This document shows positions 42,890 to 56,400 of a DNA stretch of 64,000 bases, one piece after another (the first letter of the stretch is position 1; the number at the start of each line of letters is the position of its first letter). The position numbers and the translations under genes are program-made. Under the pieces are notes generated by a model, which worked only from the letters and a program-made list of their open reading frames with translations, had not been told where the DNA came from and did no database searches. Source of the stretch: Romanomermis culicivorax (taxonomy: Eukaryota > Nematoda > Enoplea > Mermithida > Mermithidae); assembly GCA_963922205.1 (NCBI GenBank), contig CAWUHX010000115.1:372001-436000 (forward strand), written 5' to 3'.

Positions 42890-43220
42890 TGCGGCATTTG
42901 CTTGTGATCGGTCGACCGATGTTAGATTCGATTTCGGGCTCTTCGAATTTTCCGCTCATTTTCCGGTCCAACGACTCGCCGACTCATCATGCCCTCCCTG
43001 GCTTTTAAGATCGCCAATGTCCACTACTAAGCACAGAATATGCATTACACAACGCGTCTGGTCATTTACCGTCCAATAAATTTTGCGTAAGTGACGTTTG
43101 TTTTGTTCAGTAGAGTGTACATACATTGTGTGTATGTGAGTAGATTTAATTTTCTTAATTTATCTCTCGGCCGTCCCGCCGCCGCATTTATGTAAATTAG
43201 GCGAGAGAAAGACTACAGGG
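42890..43220. promoter_or_regulatory. GC-richer, CpG-containing island
   Basis: Within very AT-rich surroundings this stretch has many CG steps (GATCGGTCGACCGATG, CTCTCGGCCGTCCCGCCGCCGC). No frame here is convincing. It could be a promoter or 5' exon of the receptor gene about 10 kb downstream, or a relic. Confidence 0.3.
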
Positions 43221-43959
43221 AGGGATACTAGAAAGGACAGTGGTTGCCTAACAACGTGCACACTTTTCAATTTTCCAGAAGCACCATGTTTCCATTGGAT
43301 GAACATTGACTATCTTTTATGTATATTATATGTAAGTGCTCGTTTGGGATTGGTATTTCGTGTAATAAAATTTTCTTGGGCGTTAGAATGACCAGTGGTC
43401 AGTTTCGCCTTTTCAAAAGCAACGTTGTATTGATCAGCTTTTCTCTTTCTCTGATTAGCAGGTAATTAATAATCTAGTTGATAAATATTTACTCCTTATA
43501 CGTGTACCATTAGGGTATTGAGAAAAAATGAGCCTAGGGAATGCTATTAGCTAAATTAGGCTCCGCCGTCTGATCCTAGAATGTTTGAGGAAATGAGTGA
43601 GAGCGGCAGCAGATAAGGCTAATTTTTGATTAGTTATCGCATTAGTTTGAGCGTTTGAGACAAACATTATTTTTTGATGCTATTTTTTGACTCTCAATAT
43701 GTACCAATTCTCATACTGAGTTTATTAATAAAATGAGAACCTGTCGTTATGGGACTTATCGTGCTGGAATTGTATGGCATTGCGAATTAGGTTGAATTAA
43801 TCGTTACAGTATATGCTGTATTGTTTTCCAGTTCGAAAAACACTTCCTTATTTTTCAGAAGTCTTTCTTTTCGGCTCTCTTATGACTCTTTGTAATTTTT
43901 GTTTTAGTTTCTAGTTTGTTTCTTTCTACAGTATTATTTTATTTTAAAGTTACGGTCCA

Positions 43960-44740
43960 TCTTTTCATACACTTCTTTGCTTCATCCTTCGACTTCACTT
44001 TCATATTCTACGTTCATTCTAGCTTTATTGTCATCCATTTAATCTTTTGATTCTTTTTACATTTTTGGTTGTTTTTTTTATTTATGTTCGAAAAGATTAG
44101 CTTTCTTTTTTTTGATATTTTTTTGTTTTTTCCTGTCGAACTTTTTTTTTACAATATCTTTTCCCCGTTTCTTTCAATATGTCCTTGTCAATTTTTCTTT
44201 TATTTCGTTTTCTTCAGTTTTTATTAGATTTTTCTCGATTTTTTCTTTCTCCTCATTTTCTTTTGTACTCTTTTTATTACGGATCAGTCATTTTGCTCAA
44301 ACTTCAGCTTTATTAACCTTTTGCTCATTTGCTTTATTCTTTATTTTTTTTATTTCACTTCTTTGTTTTCTCTTTTTTCCACATGTGTCATCCTATATTC
44401 AACGTTCATTGTTCTCCTTTTTACATTTTGCTTTCTCCGAGATTTCGTGACTATTTTATTTTCTATTCCACTTTTAGTTATGTTCGTGAATCCGATTTGC
44501 ATTATTTATTTTTCTTTTTTTTTTTGTTTTTCATTTTTGGCTTTTGTCTTTACATTTTTTACTCCCTCATTTGGTTCAATATCTCTATTTTTGACCTCTT
44601 TTTATTGAATTTCATGTGGTTTTTTCTTTTACTTCATTTTTTAATTTATTTTTCTTCTTTGTCTTATCCCACTTTTCTATTTTTTTCGTTTACTTCCTTT
44701 GGTTTTATCTGCTTTTGAATCTTTCCTCAAAATTTTCTCA
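43960..44740. repeat. Pyrimidine-rich low-complexity tract
   Basis: About 780 bp in which the + strand is overwhelmingly T and C, with few G. Open frames here read as Phe/Ser/Leu-rich strings and are compositional artefacts. Confidence 0.7.
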
Positions 44741-47700
44741 ATAACTAGCTCTCGTTCTCTTTTACATGCGATAATATAACTTTTTCCGCTGGTGCTTTTT
44801 CCTAATTATTATAGCAAAATAACCTATAATTTACTAGCAGCTTGTTCAACAGAAAAAGAAAAAAGTGTTGTCAAAAGCTTTGCAGCTATTTTTCATTTTT
44901 GCTTTTTCTTCATTTTCCCGCGTCTTTGCTTTTCAGTCGCTCTAGTTTCTAGTCCATTCTAGCTTTTAATAGGCAATCTTTTCTTGGTTTATTTGTCTTA
45001 TTCTCTTTTTGTGAACAAGTCCGAGATAAACAGTAGTATTTAGTTAATGGATAGTGTCGCGGGAAAATATAATTTTTTTTTTCATTTAAGAAGGATTTGC
45101 GCCGTTTTTCTCTTCGAAATGAGAAAAAACGTCGAGGTCGGATGTTTCTGAAAAGTAGTACACAGAGAAGCTCAAATTGATCCATTGGGATATTTTTAAA
45201 CCATTCCGCTTCTGCGACTAATGAGTTTCGATATGAACCTTGATGTTCACGACCCGTTGATTTTTAATCAGAAATATAAGAAGGTCCTCCTCTCAATGTT
45301 CCACTTTTTGTAATTTTGAAAACGCTGATCTGAAAACTACGATCCAAAAGTTCTAATAACATTTCATAGATCGTGAGAATCTATTATGAAATTTTAACTA
45401 TTTCGTAGCACCTCAAACCTGAAAAGACGTGGAAACGTCGTCCCGAAACTTTTTGTGAAATTCACCTTGTTGATTTTATAAATTTTAAAATGACTGATAA
45501 GTCGTAAATACAGTTATTAATGTAGAATCTTTGATTGAAAAGCAGTTTGCTGAACGGTTAGATTAACTCATAAGTTTCAGATTCAGCTACTTTGCTTTTT
45601 CTATAAAGGGAAAAAAACGTATAAAGATAATGGTACTTCTCTCCTTTATTGAATAAATATGCAATAATTTTGAGGAAAACAGATTACTTTGCATATTAAG
45701 TTTTTCTTGTATTTTTCCTCGTCATTACTCGAATATCACAGTCGCTAAGATTTGAGTGAAATAACTCTGATCCCGATTGATACAGACATTTCTAGAAGAT
45801 TCTAATTAGAGATGAAATCACATGTCTGTAAAATTTTTAAAAAATGTCACTGCTGTTTTGGCATTACCGTGCATGAGTTACGAGAAGATCAGGTGCAACA
45901 GCAGATCAGGTGCAAGAGAGTATTTATTTTTTAACGAACTATGTCTTTCCGAGTATCCAAGGGCACCTTATGTGTAAGCCCCGAATACGTAAAAAGTTTA
46001 CGATATGAAATTTCTTGAAGAACGTTATTAATGTGAAAAGATTTTCGAGAAAAATCAAAGATTCTTTCATCAAATTCATGGTTCATTAACAAAATCACGA
46101 AAAAACATTTTATCGGCAACTAATTTGCTAACGCTCACTGGATATCGACTAAAAGTTCCCATACATCATTGAAAGCAGTACTTGAGACACTTGTTCACTC
46201 ATGTCCAAAAGTTTGAAATCTAGAATGGTCATGATAGACCTTAAAAACACTGCAAAGTATTAAAATAAAGTTGATTGTCATCAGTGCTATCTGCAGCATG
46301 TGATGGAATACAATTTTGAATTAATTTTTCACGAATTTTCCGCATACTAATCAGTAAATATTTTTTTGATGCGGATTCAATAGAATTTCTGGTATAGGCA
46401 CCCTCAAGCCCCATATTCTGGATCCCACATTCCCGAATACTACAATCCACTAGTATCAATAACGGGGAAATTTATTTTCAAAAGCTCTATTTATGTGTTT
46501 TTAGTTCGTTTCCTCCAATTCTTGTCATATACAACATTTCGTCCATAACATCATCGGCTATTCTTGGATGGAACCCCTAGAAATTGGATTATACAAGTCT
46601 GGAGGAAATTGAATTTCAGAGGAAATTTCGTTGCATTACGGAAAAATCTATGGTTCTTATATACAGTATAAATTACAGGACCACGCGTTATCATTTCTTT
46701 CTGTCGTTATCACTGTACCTACTGAAGATTACGAAGTCTCCCTAAACTGCGCAGTGCATGGTAAGAAACTTGAACGTCCGTGTCATTTATCATTCTGTTG
46801 AAAAACTGGTCGTTTACCTTCCAGAGCGATATTTTAGAGAAATTTTGTTTTGTGCCGCTTTTCTCCTTTTTTCATTCCTATTACTTCTGCTGTAAAAAAT
46901 TTTGCTTAGAAATGAAGAATTTTTCATGTGCAAAAATATTATTTTTAAGACTTTAGAATGCAGAATCTTTCGCAAAGAACGTAGTGTTTCTGGAAATCGG
47001 TTTGTCTTAACGGAATTGATTGCTCGAGCTAATCGTCTCATTTTATGTAACGTTTTTATCAGGAAGATCGATTCACGGGACTCTTTCAGATATACCAAAT
47101 CTGAACTTTTGAAAACATTAGCTAAAAAAGTTTTTCATACACTTGGAGTGTCTAATTTGTGAACTCTCGGTCTTTCATGATTTCCGATATTGTCGTCTGT
47201 CGCGCTGTTGTTCCAGATTGGAAAAAATTCTTGACTTATTTTAGATTTTATGACATGAAAATAATTCAAAATTTTTCCATGGCACTCCAAAACTAATAAA
47301 ATTTTTGGAACAACAACACTTTATATAGCAACAGAATACGAATTTATGAAATGTTCACCTTATAATTTTTTTTCTTAGTCACTTTCAAATTTCCTCCTGT
47401 TTTTATTTATTTGCGTTTGTTTTTTTTCTAAAAACTTTTTCTCATATGATGATTTATCGTCGACAAACATTTCGGCTGTTTATCTTTTTTTTGTTGTTCG
47501 CGCCGACTAACTACGTTTTACTTGGTTTTTGCTGTTGTTCTCGATTTTCTGAATACGCAATCGAAAAACCACATGTTCCACCATGTTCATTGAGATTACT
47601 TTTTTGCCTCGAAAAATTCACAAGAAGAGGCATCTGCTCTACGATTTTCAAAATTCTAAATTTTTGGACGCCTGTTATTTCGTGTGATGACAGATGCCCA

Positions 47701-48658
47701 AATTTTTAGCCGTCTTTGTTTGGGTTTATTTTGAGAAATTTTAACGGCAGGTGGAATATTACTTGCAGCGGTTTTTGCGTCTTTATTTAGAAATCGTCGA
47801 TTATTACAAGTGTCGGATCGGATTAGATCGTTTTTGATTTGGATATATATATATTCTGCATCATTATATCGATGAACGAACGTTGAGTGGTCAGATTTGG
47901 ACTATTTTCTAGCACAAAAAGAGGTAATTTGAGGAATAATTGGATTTTTTTGTGTTGCATGTAAGGATTCTACACTAAAGTAACATACAATGTATGAAGT
48001 TCATTTACTGTGTAAATCATGGTAAATTTACTCCTTTAATAATTTTACTTGACCTTGTGGTTTCATTTTTAGAATGTAATGAGTCTGCATTTGTTGCAAG
48101 ACGTGCTCAAATTTTAATGCACTTCTTTTGACTTGACAGTATGGTTTTTTACTTGAGTTTCTGATTCAAGGTCTATTCAAATATTTCAGTTTTGATTTTT
48201 TGTCCATCCGTTTATTATTCTTGATATCTCTAATCTCTTTTTACTTTTGTATTGTCCAATAATTTTTGTCTTACCAATCTCGTTTTTTTTTGTTTGCCAT
48301 TTCTCATACTTTTGCTCTTTTATTTTTCGAGTTTATCGATCGTTTATCTATTTTTTGCTGTTCATTTTTTACAGATTTGGTCGCTACAATTCCATTTTTA
48401 AGTGCTGCCAGATAACTAAATTTTTAAGAAAATTCTCTCTTGTTATCATACTCCTTGTAAGTAAAACAGCTCAGCTATTTTGGATAGTTCGATCTGTCCC
48501 AGTTTTATTGAAGTTAGATGAATCAGATTTTCACAATTCCAATTTTACAATTTCGTTCGAAGTAAATCGCGCCAGTTGGAATTTATATACATGACAAATA
48601 CAAAAATACAAAATTCTCCAATACAAAAATTTTGTGATAACAGTTATCAAAAAATCGA

Positions 48659-48828
48659 AAAGCCCTATTCAGAAGTGAAAAATCATAGGATTTTTGTCGC
48701 CGACAATTGGCCACAGTTGGCGATTCTAAGGAATGAATAGAATGAATAGACAAGTTGTAGAAAGCTCAAGTCAGAAGTGAAAAAATCCTAGGATTTTTGT
48801 CACCGACGATCGGCAACAGTCGTTGACA
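48659..48828. repeat. Two diverged direct repeats of about 67 bp
   Basis: CAGAAGTGAAAAATCATAGG...CGCCGACAATTGG (48659-48725) recurs as CAGAAGTGAAAAAATCCTAGG...CACCGACGATCGG (about 48762-48828), with 36 bp between. Confidence 0.75.
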
Positions 48829-51800
48829 CTCGACGACTGCACTTTTGAATTGGGCTTAAGATTAAATATCTGATCACTTCAATTTTTGTAAATTTTTTGG
48901 AATTTTCAATTTTGGATTCGTCACGTCTGAAATGGCCATAGATCACGATTTTGATGAATGTGACAAAAAGATTCACACAGGTAGTGAAAACCACCAGAGC
49001 CCATGCTAAAAATCTCTATTCTACTTTTGATTTTTAATGACTGGAAAAATCGTATTTCTTCATTTACTGTTCTTGCTTCTGTTTAATAATAGCAGCTTCT
49101 AGCTCAAGTTCGCTTTCTCGTTTCCAAGGAGTACATAACCATAAAATTTATTCAAATTTGAAAAATGACACTATAAGCCGTTTCGCTAGAATTCTAGGTG
49201 TGTTTCCAAGTAGCTTTTTCCACCATCATTTTTTATTCTTCTTTTTCCGAAGACTCGCCCTCTCAATTTTTTCCCTAGTTCGATGATAGTTTTTATTCAG
49301 CCCTTTCCATGTTTTATGCTATTTTCTCAAGTCACGCGAACTTTTCTCCTCGACATTCTACACGCATTTTATATTAATTGGCGGGGTAATTTGCATAATG
49401 GTACCAAAATAAATGACGAAAATTGGGCCACTTGATAGCTAGTTCTTTTTCCTATTGTTCCGTGTTTAGCGAGTGGACATTCTCACACAAATCATCAGAA
49501 GTGAAAGTGAGCGTTGACCTTAAAGGAGAACTCAAACAAAAGGTAGTAACTGTTGCAGGAAAACGGCCGTCCACAAATCCACTCATCGTTTGCTTAAAAA
49601 GAGTAAGAAAACGCGTCTGCACCATTGAGAAGTAAAATTGTGTAAATATATCATTTTTTCTCTCGATACTAAATTCGGCTATCGAATATATTAAAATTTG
49701 GTTTTTCTGTCATTTTTGCTTGCAAAAAATGTGGTTCTGGCCGATGGCAAGATACGTATTTTTTTTACTTTTTTTCTTCTGATTAGGATAAAACTTTATT
49801 TTCAATCTTAAGGTACTGAGCTCGGAATTATTTTTGATATTTGATACATTTGCGAATTTTTCTGATTTTTTTCTATACAAACTTTTTTCCGTAGAAACCA
49901 ACTGTTTAAGATTATCTAAGAATTTTCAAAATCTGCACACACTGGCTGCACGAAGTTACTGCTTTTCATCAGAATCAATGTACTTATGGAAGAAACATTC
50001 TTTCCCGACCATACTTTTTCTTTTTTGTGTTCTTTCTATATTCTTTTTTATCTTTCGATGTTGTTCTTTTCTGATCATGTTGTTATCGTAAAATGTTTTG
50101 CACTAATTTATTCTCTTCGCCCGAGAGTTTACGAACGACACTCAGAAGGTGTCAACTTGAATTTTCGCACAACTTCTTAGAGATAATGAATCTTGAATTT
50201 TTCCACAAATTTTCGACAATGAGAGGTCATTGCTATTTTGTTAGACGAATTTGACTTAAATTAATTAGCGGTATATATATATATAATTACGATATATTTG
50301 ACATCGCCAATGTCGTTTTCCGCAAAGAAACCTCACCTACATCATTTTTTAGGATTTTCATCAAATCTTAACTATTCGTACAATTGATGGTTATTTTTAT
50401 TTTTGAACAATGAAAATTTTTTAACCTCTAGGTGTCGCGTTTTTTTCTTTTCAACCGTGTCGAAACGCTATATCTAACGGCAGATCAGTAATAACTTACA
50501 TTGCACCCTGCTGCGTGAAATTAATGGTTTTGGGCGGGAGAACTGTGCAAGAAAAAATTATTATATAAAAATGTAAAACCCGAACATTATGGTGGTAGAT
50601 TTCATTTTGGCAATTTCAATCACTGATAAGTTTCATGGCGACTTGTGAATACAAAATCTTATTCTGTTCTACTTTTGTCAGTCATTTTGACAGACAAAAC
50701 AAGGTTATTCTACCTAAATTTGCATAAACCATGGAGGTGGAGCAATAGATGAGACTCTTTGCTACAGATTTCTTAGGCGGAATGGCTGACGATTTATACT
50801 GAAAGCGGTTTCATGGCTTTTCATGAAAAAACCAAAGTTCAAGAGCAGTTGATATTTTGTCAGTTGATTTTCGGTTATCTGAGATATATTGCGTAAAGCG
50901 TAAAGTGCTGTATTTTCTTAGAATTCTAAAATTTGTGGCTGGATATGAGAAATCTTAAAAGTGTTTCATTGGAATTTTATCTATATTAGTATAACTAAAA
51001 TAAGGGATTTGAGTTATAATCATTTGCATCCACTGTCTGCTTTTTGTTATCATTTTTTCTTGAAAGTATCAAATCGAATTCAATCAGTTAATCCTATTCT
51101 ACTCAGATAAAAATTTAATCAGAAACGTAGAGAATTTGTTGTTTTTGTTTTTTTTATAAGAGCGATATTTTTCAAATGTGCACATTTTTTCGATCATGGA
51201 CTATGAATAATTGAAATTCTGATCAAAAGTCAGATTCCATGGAAAAATAAAGTGTGAGAATTGGGCTCAGAAGCAACATTTTATATTCAGGATGTTGATC
51301 AGGCCCTGTTATAACATTCTTTGAAAGTCTGAAGTTGAAAGCAGACAGCGATAGTTTGGGATCGACCTAGTATATCTATAATTTGATCAGTGATTCCGAA
51401 TTGATCGGTAGTCATTTGACCGTTGTGTCAATCCAGTCACCAATGAGAATTTAGTGATCTCATTCTCGCATGAAGTCCCAATTCCGCCACCGGTGCAATG
51501 GTTTTAGCTACTGTCTCGATTAAGCCACGATTCATCTATCGAGGAAACGATTAATTTTTCTTCATTTTATTACGTAAATCTTTTTAGGTTTTATGAGTTT
51601 GTGTTTTAAAAAACCACTCAAAAATCCGACTAATTATTTCACAAAATTTGTAAAGAACTAATTGTTGCTTTTCCAAGCTTTTCATCACGTATCATTTTTA
51701 ATTAATTCACGAATTGATGAATATTTTAAGTACATGGTGTCTTCCATGAAATATTCTAAATACTAGGTTAATTGTTCTATTGCTTTTCACGGTACTGTAG

Positions 51801-53478
51801 CAGACAAGTAATTGTTCATCAAACCGTGTCAATGTGATCAGATTAGAATTAGCTTTAAGATATTTTGCTCAATCTTTCCTGAGAAACTCGCCTACTTCTT
51901 TAAGAAAAGCATCTTTGAAAAATGTTATTTGCCTTCAAAAATGACGTGAAGAGTTACTTTAGAAATTTCTACACTTTATAGACTTCATAAATTTTCCAAA
52001 TTTTATCGACATGGGTACACCGTTATGGAACAAAACGTTCGAGATGCTTGTTGGAAATGCATATGTGTGCTGAAGCAACAAATTAGTTCATTACACAATA
52101 CTGATTTTTCTCTACCGAGCAGTGGCTGGTAGGGAACAATATGAAATGAAGGGGCGGTTTCATGTGAAAAATCAGGCGAAATCATACAATAGCTGAAGTG
52201 CAATATGTGCTGTTATATATGTACGTTTCTGACCTTTCAACAGGTATTCTTTCATTATTCAGTAAGTTACAACTATTTTATGTTATGGATAAACATCTAG
52301 ATTATAAATTCAATAAAATCAATCTTTGACAAACTAGTAAAGAGCATTTTCAATATCATTTTCTCTTTATGACATGCAATAAACAATCACTCCTAAAAAA
52401 GATCAACCGCAACCCTAATTTTTTTAATTGACCAACAACAATGAAAAATGCCATTCTCGCTAGTTTCCCATCATGGTTCCTAAATATTGCTATCTAATCA
52501 TTTTTTGCGTTTTTAATTTTTCCACCATCTCAATTACATAGTCTTTTCAAGTGCTTAACCCAAAAGCGAAAATTAAGGCATGTTTTGTGCGCCGAGCCAA
52601 AAGTACTTAGTTTTGATGGATCTGAATCTTGAAAATTTGTTCGTTAATGCGCGTTTGTTCTATATTTTTAGAGTAAATTAATTTTCCTTGTTTTTTGTGA
52701 GACTGCAAATTTTCAGGAAATGCAATTTTCAAAATTTTGTAGCACATTTTTCGATCAAAAAATAGTTTTTTCATACAAGATTTTGGTATCATTTGATAGG
52801 GTTCATCGAATTTTATCTAAAAATATTACTCTCAACTTTGTAACTTATTTTGAGTTAGTTTCGTTGTGTTTAATTTTCCAATGTAAGAGTGGGCAAAATT
52901 GACCTTGCACCATGACCACCAACATTGTTTATATTGGTCATAATTTTCTCACTCGTAAAATACCATCAAACAAAATGACGCCGTACTAGGAAGGTACCAC
53001 ATTTGCATATTTATTACCATGGCCGGTATGTATTTCCGTTGTCCAAAATTTTCGACTCGCCTCTGGATTTTTTTCGAAACGTGAATTACTGTAATTACTA
53101 GAAACTGGGGACGTTGATGTTTTAGGTTGCGCTTTTGTTGTGACCCTCATTTTTCTCTGTTTTGTGTATAATGAAGCTTCTATAGTGTCATTGCCCTAAT
53201 TTTATGCAAAAATCGCACAAACCACGCCCACAAAAGTATCCTAGTGGTCGAAACGACTGACTCGAATAAATTTCCTCCATTCTGGCTGCTGACCATTGGT
53301 CACTACTCGAATATCTTGTTTCGTTTCGCTATTTTGTTGTTGTTTATTTTATTTTTATCAGTTCTAAACGTATCATGTTTGCTTCTTAAATTTCTGCGTA
53401 AATATTTGCATAAATGATAATGCGATATTTAGTATATATTTTGTGCCAATCTTCGACGTTGAAATTTTTCAGTTTAGA

Positions 53479-56400
53479 ATGAGGAGAAGAAATCCGGATG
53501 ATATTTGGGTTTATTGTTGGATCGTTTTAGCGGCGAGTTTTTTCGAAGACGTCAGATGTATGATTCCGAGTAAGTCGACTTTTTTGAACATAGAAGAGAT
53601 TCACAAATTCAACTCTAGAAAATTCATAAGGCCTAAAAAAACTTGAATCGGAATCGGTATTGCGAACTGATACGCTAGAATTTCTTCCCATCCTATCGAC
53701 AAGTTCGTTTTTGACCTTCAACATTTTTAATCTGGATCAAATTTTCAGTAGGGAATTCTTTTTCATAAATGGGTATGTCAAACTGAGAATGCAAAATCAG
53801 CCCCGATCTTTTCTTTATCTTCTGTTTGTTTATGCCCAAAGCTTATTTTTGTTTTTTCTTTCTTGGCTATTTTTGCGTTGACTTTTTAGATTTTAGCTCA
53901 GAAAGACGTGAATTTCTTGCGTTTTTCAAAAATAAATATTTCTTCTCTGAGTTCAATTCTTACTTCATGAAACATAAATTCTCATATTGAATTCTATATT
54001 TATATTTCTGCTCATGCAATAAATTGGCATATTTACATGCTATGAATCTGAAGGCTATGAGAATTAATAAAAAATAAACCAGGGAGAAAATATTAAAGAT
54101 ACTGGACTGGTAGTCTGGAAGTAATTTATGGCATAACCTTTTGGTGTGTAGATCAAGTGAATTGTCACGTCAAGCTTTTCCTTTTTTGATTAAATTCAAG
54201 TACATATAACGTTCACGTTTCCAATTTTCCTTTCATTCATCTTGATTCACACTTTTAATATAAATCCAATTATTTGATGAATAAATTTAATCTTGTAAAC
54301 AACGCTGTTCCTGCGCAACTCATTTGCATAAAATAAACGCAAATTCATTTAATTGAAAATTCCTATCGTTCAAAGTGATAAACATCCAATCGTATGTGGA
54401 TTAAAAAGCCGTAAAATTTACTTGCCTATTTTCAATTTGATTGTGATAACAAACTTGATTTATATTCTATTTTCCCCAATTCTCTTACAGTAATACCACA
54501 GACATCTTATTAATCTCTTACCGCCGCCTGCAAATGGTCAACAATGACCTTTTCGATGATGAGTCAACTTTTGTATACCTACAGTAATTTTTGGGTTCGG
54601 TAATTAGGCATAGCGATTATTATCTATGTAGTTGAACAGCAGGTAAACGAACGGATTTTTTTCTATACAAAGTGGAGAAAGTAGCCCGACTGGTGGGCAA
54701 CTTTTTTCCAAAGGCCGACAAGATGTAGACAATGGCTATTATAGAAAAAGGATGGTTACTGTATAAATTGAAAGTCAAAAAATCTGAATAACTTGAGTGA
54801 AAAGAAACGACGAAAATCTGACGTCAGAAAGATAATTTTGTTACCATGGAAATTTGAACACAGTAATTTTTTTACGTGACTGATGTGCATGTTGCGAACG
54901 TCAAACATCTTTTATTTCAGTATCGTTATGCAAATGCCATGAGTCAGAAGATGTCTCGTTCTGCGAACTTTTCCATCGTTAGATGACCACATGGCAGACC
55001 ACTCGAAAAGCGGAAATATTACTTCTATCTACAAGACCATGCTTCGCGTGTAGCATATGTTAAAAGAAAATAAACACACACCTCCGTCGGCTCCAAAAAT
55101 TCTAGTCCCAAATTTTACCCATCCCTTAACATATGTTAACCATTCCGAAAATTGGACGCTTTTCTGGAAGACTCAATGGTCACCTGTTGTGAAAAAAGAG
55201 TGACCAAAGCAGCGAGCCGCTTCACTTGGTCACTAAATTCTCCAAATTTCGCACATTTTGACGAATTACTAGAGTTGAACACATATTTCTACAATGATAT
55301 ATCGAAACAACGTGTAATTTTGAAATTTTAGTAGAATAAATAACTTTGGACTAGTAAACAAAATGCATAAAATTGATTAATGTTAGTAAATAAACTTTTT
55401 TTCCATTGAAATGATAGGCAAAGAAAGGATTGATGACTAATGGCTAAAGTTCCAGTTATTTTTTATTTTTGTTTTGTTTGATTATTCTAGAATTTTTTTT
55501 TCTTTGAGCTCATCTGTAAACATGTGTATGTAACTAACAAATTTAAAAAAAATATAATCATCAAGACTTCCTACATGATGCTTAGATTTCAGGTTGAATG
55601 ACCGCACGTATGCTACAAAGTATATCAGTTTTAGCTCAACGTTGTTCCGCAATGTTTTCATCACAATAATTTAGCGTTGTTCTCTGCACTCATCCTCGTT
55701 CTTGCGGAAATTCGGTCCTAATTCTTGAAGTCCATAGTATGCCTTCTGAAGCTCGGAATGGCTGATTTTTTTATCTTCCTTTTTGATTCAGATTTCAATT
55801 TTTTGCAGATAAATGTGATCAAGCACTGGGCATGGAATCAAGATCTATAAGAGACGAACAATTGTCGGCCAGTTCGTCGTTTTCTATCGATAGTGTTGGA
55901 CCCCGCAGTTCTAGGTGAGCTTAAGTAATTCTTGATTTTCTTTCTTTCAAGCATAACTGTTGCGTGTCTGATAGCAACACCTGATTTTTCATAAATCAAC
56001 TGTAGATCCAATGTGCTAATGAAAAAAAAACTGAAGTTCAATTTTTAACTCTCTCAAGCGTACCCCAAGCTCATTTCTGATTGTTTTGGGTATCGTAAGT
56101 TTAAAACAAGAATTTTCAAAATTACAGTTTAGGCTGATTTGATATACAGTAGTTCAGAAAATATTTCATGAAGCTTCGTGGGTTTTGTGGAGAACATCGA
56201 AGAATACACGATAATTTTGTAAATTGAAATGTAAATGAGGTATTGTCGTATTAGATCTTTAGACCAATGTGATTCACAAAATCACCCTGCAAAGAACGGC
56301 TAATTCCGTACCATGATCATGAAACCAGAACCCTTAAATCAGGATGATAATGCATAAGTTATGCAGAAATTCACTGTTGGCATGAACTATTCTGAAGCTA

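Larger units (their letters stand above)
41640..53472. other. 11.8-kb region without a convincing gene
   Basis: Open frames are short and lack splice-compatible partners. A 167-codon - strand frame (42110-42613) shows no known domain. It may contain promoter, 5' untranslated exons or enhancers of the receptor gene starting at 53479. Sub-features worth noting are listed separately (42890-43220, 43960-44740, 48659-48828). A TA microsatellite sits near 50271. Confidence 0.5.

Noticed and set aside
44112-44718. Open frames reading as Phe/Leu/Ser-rich membrane proteins
   Set aside because: They arise from the pyrimidine-rich tract; neighbouring frames look alike and no splice or start context supports them.
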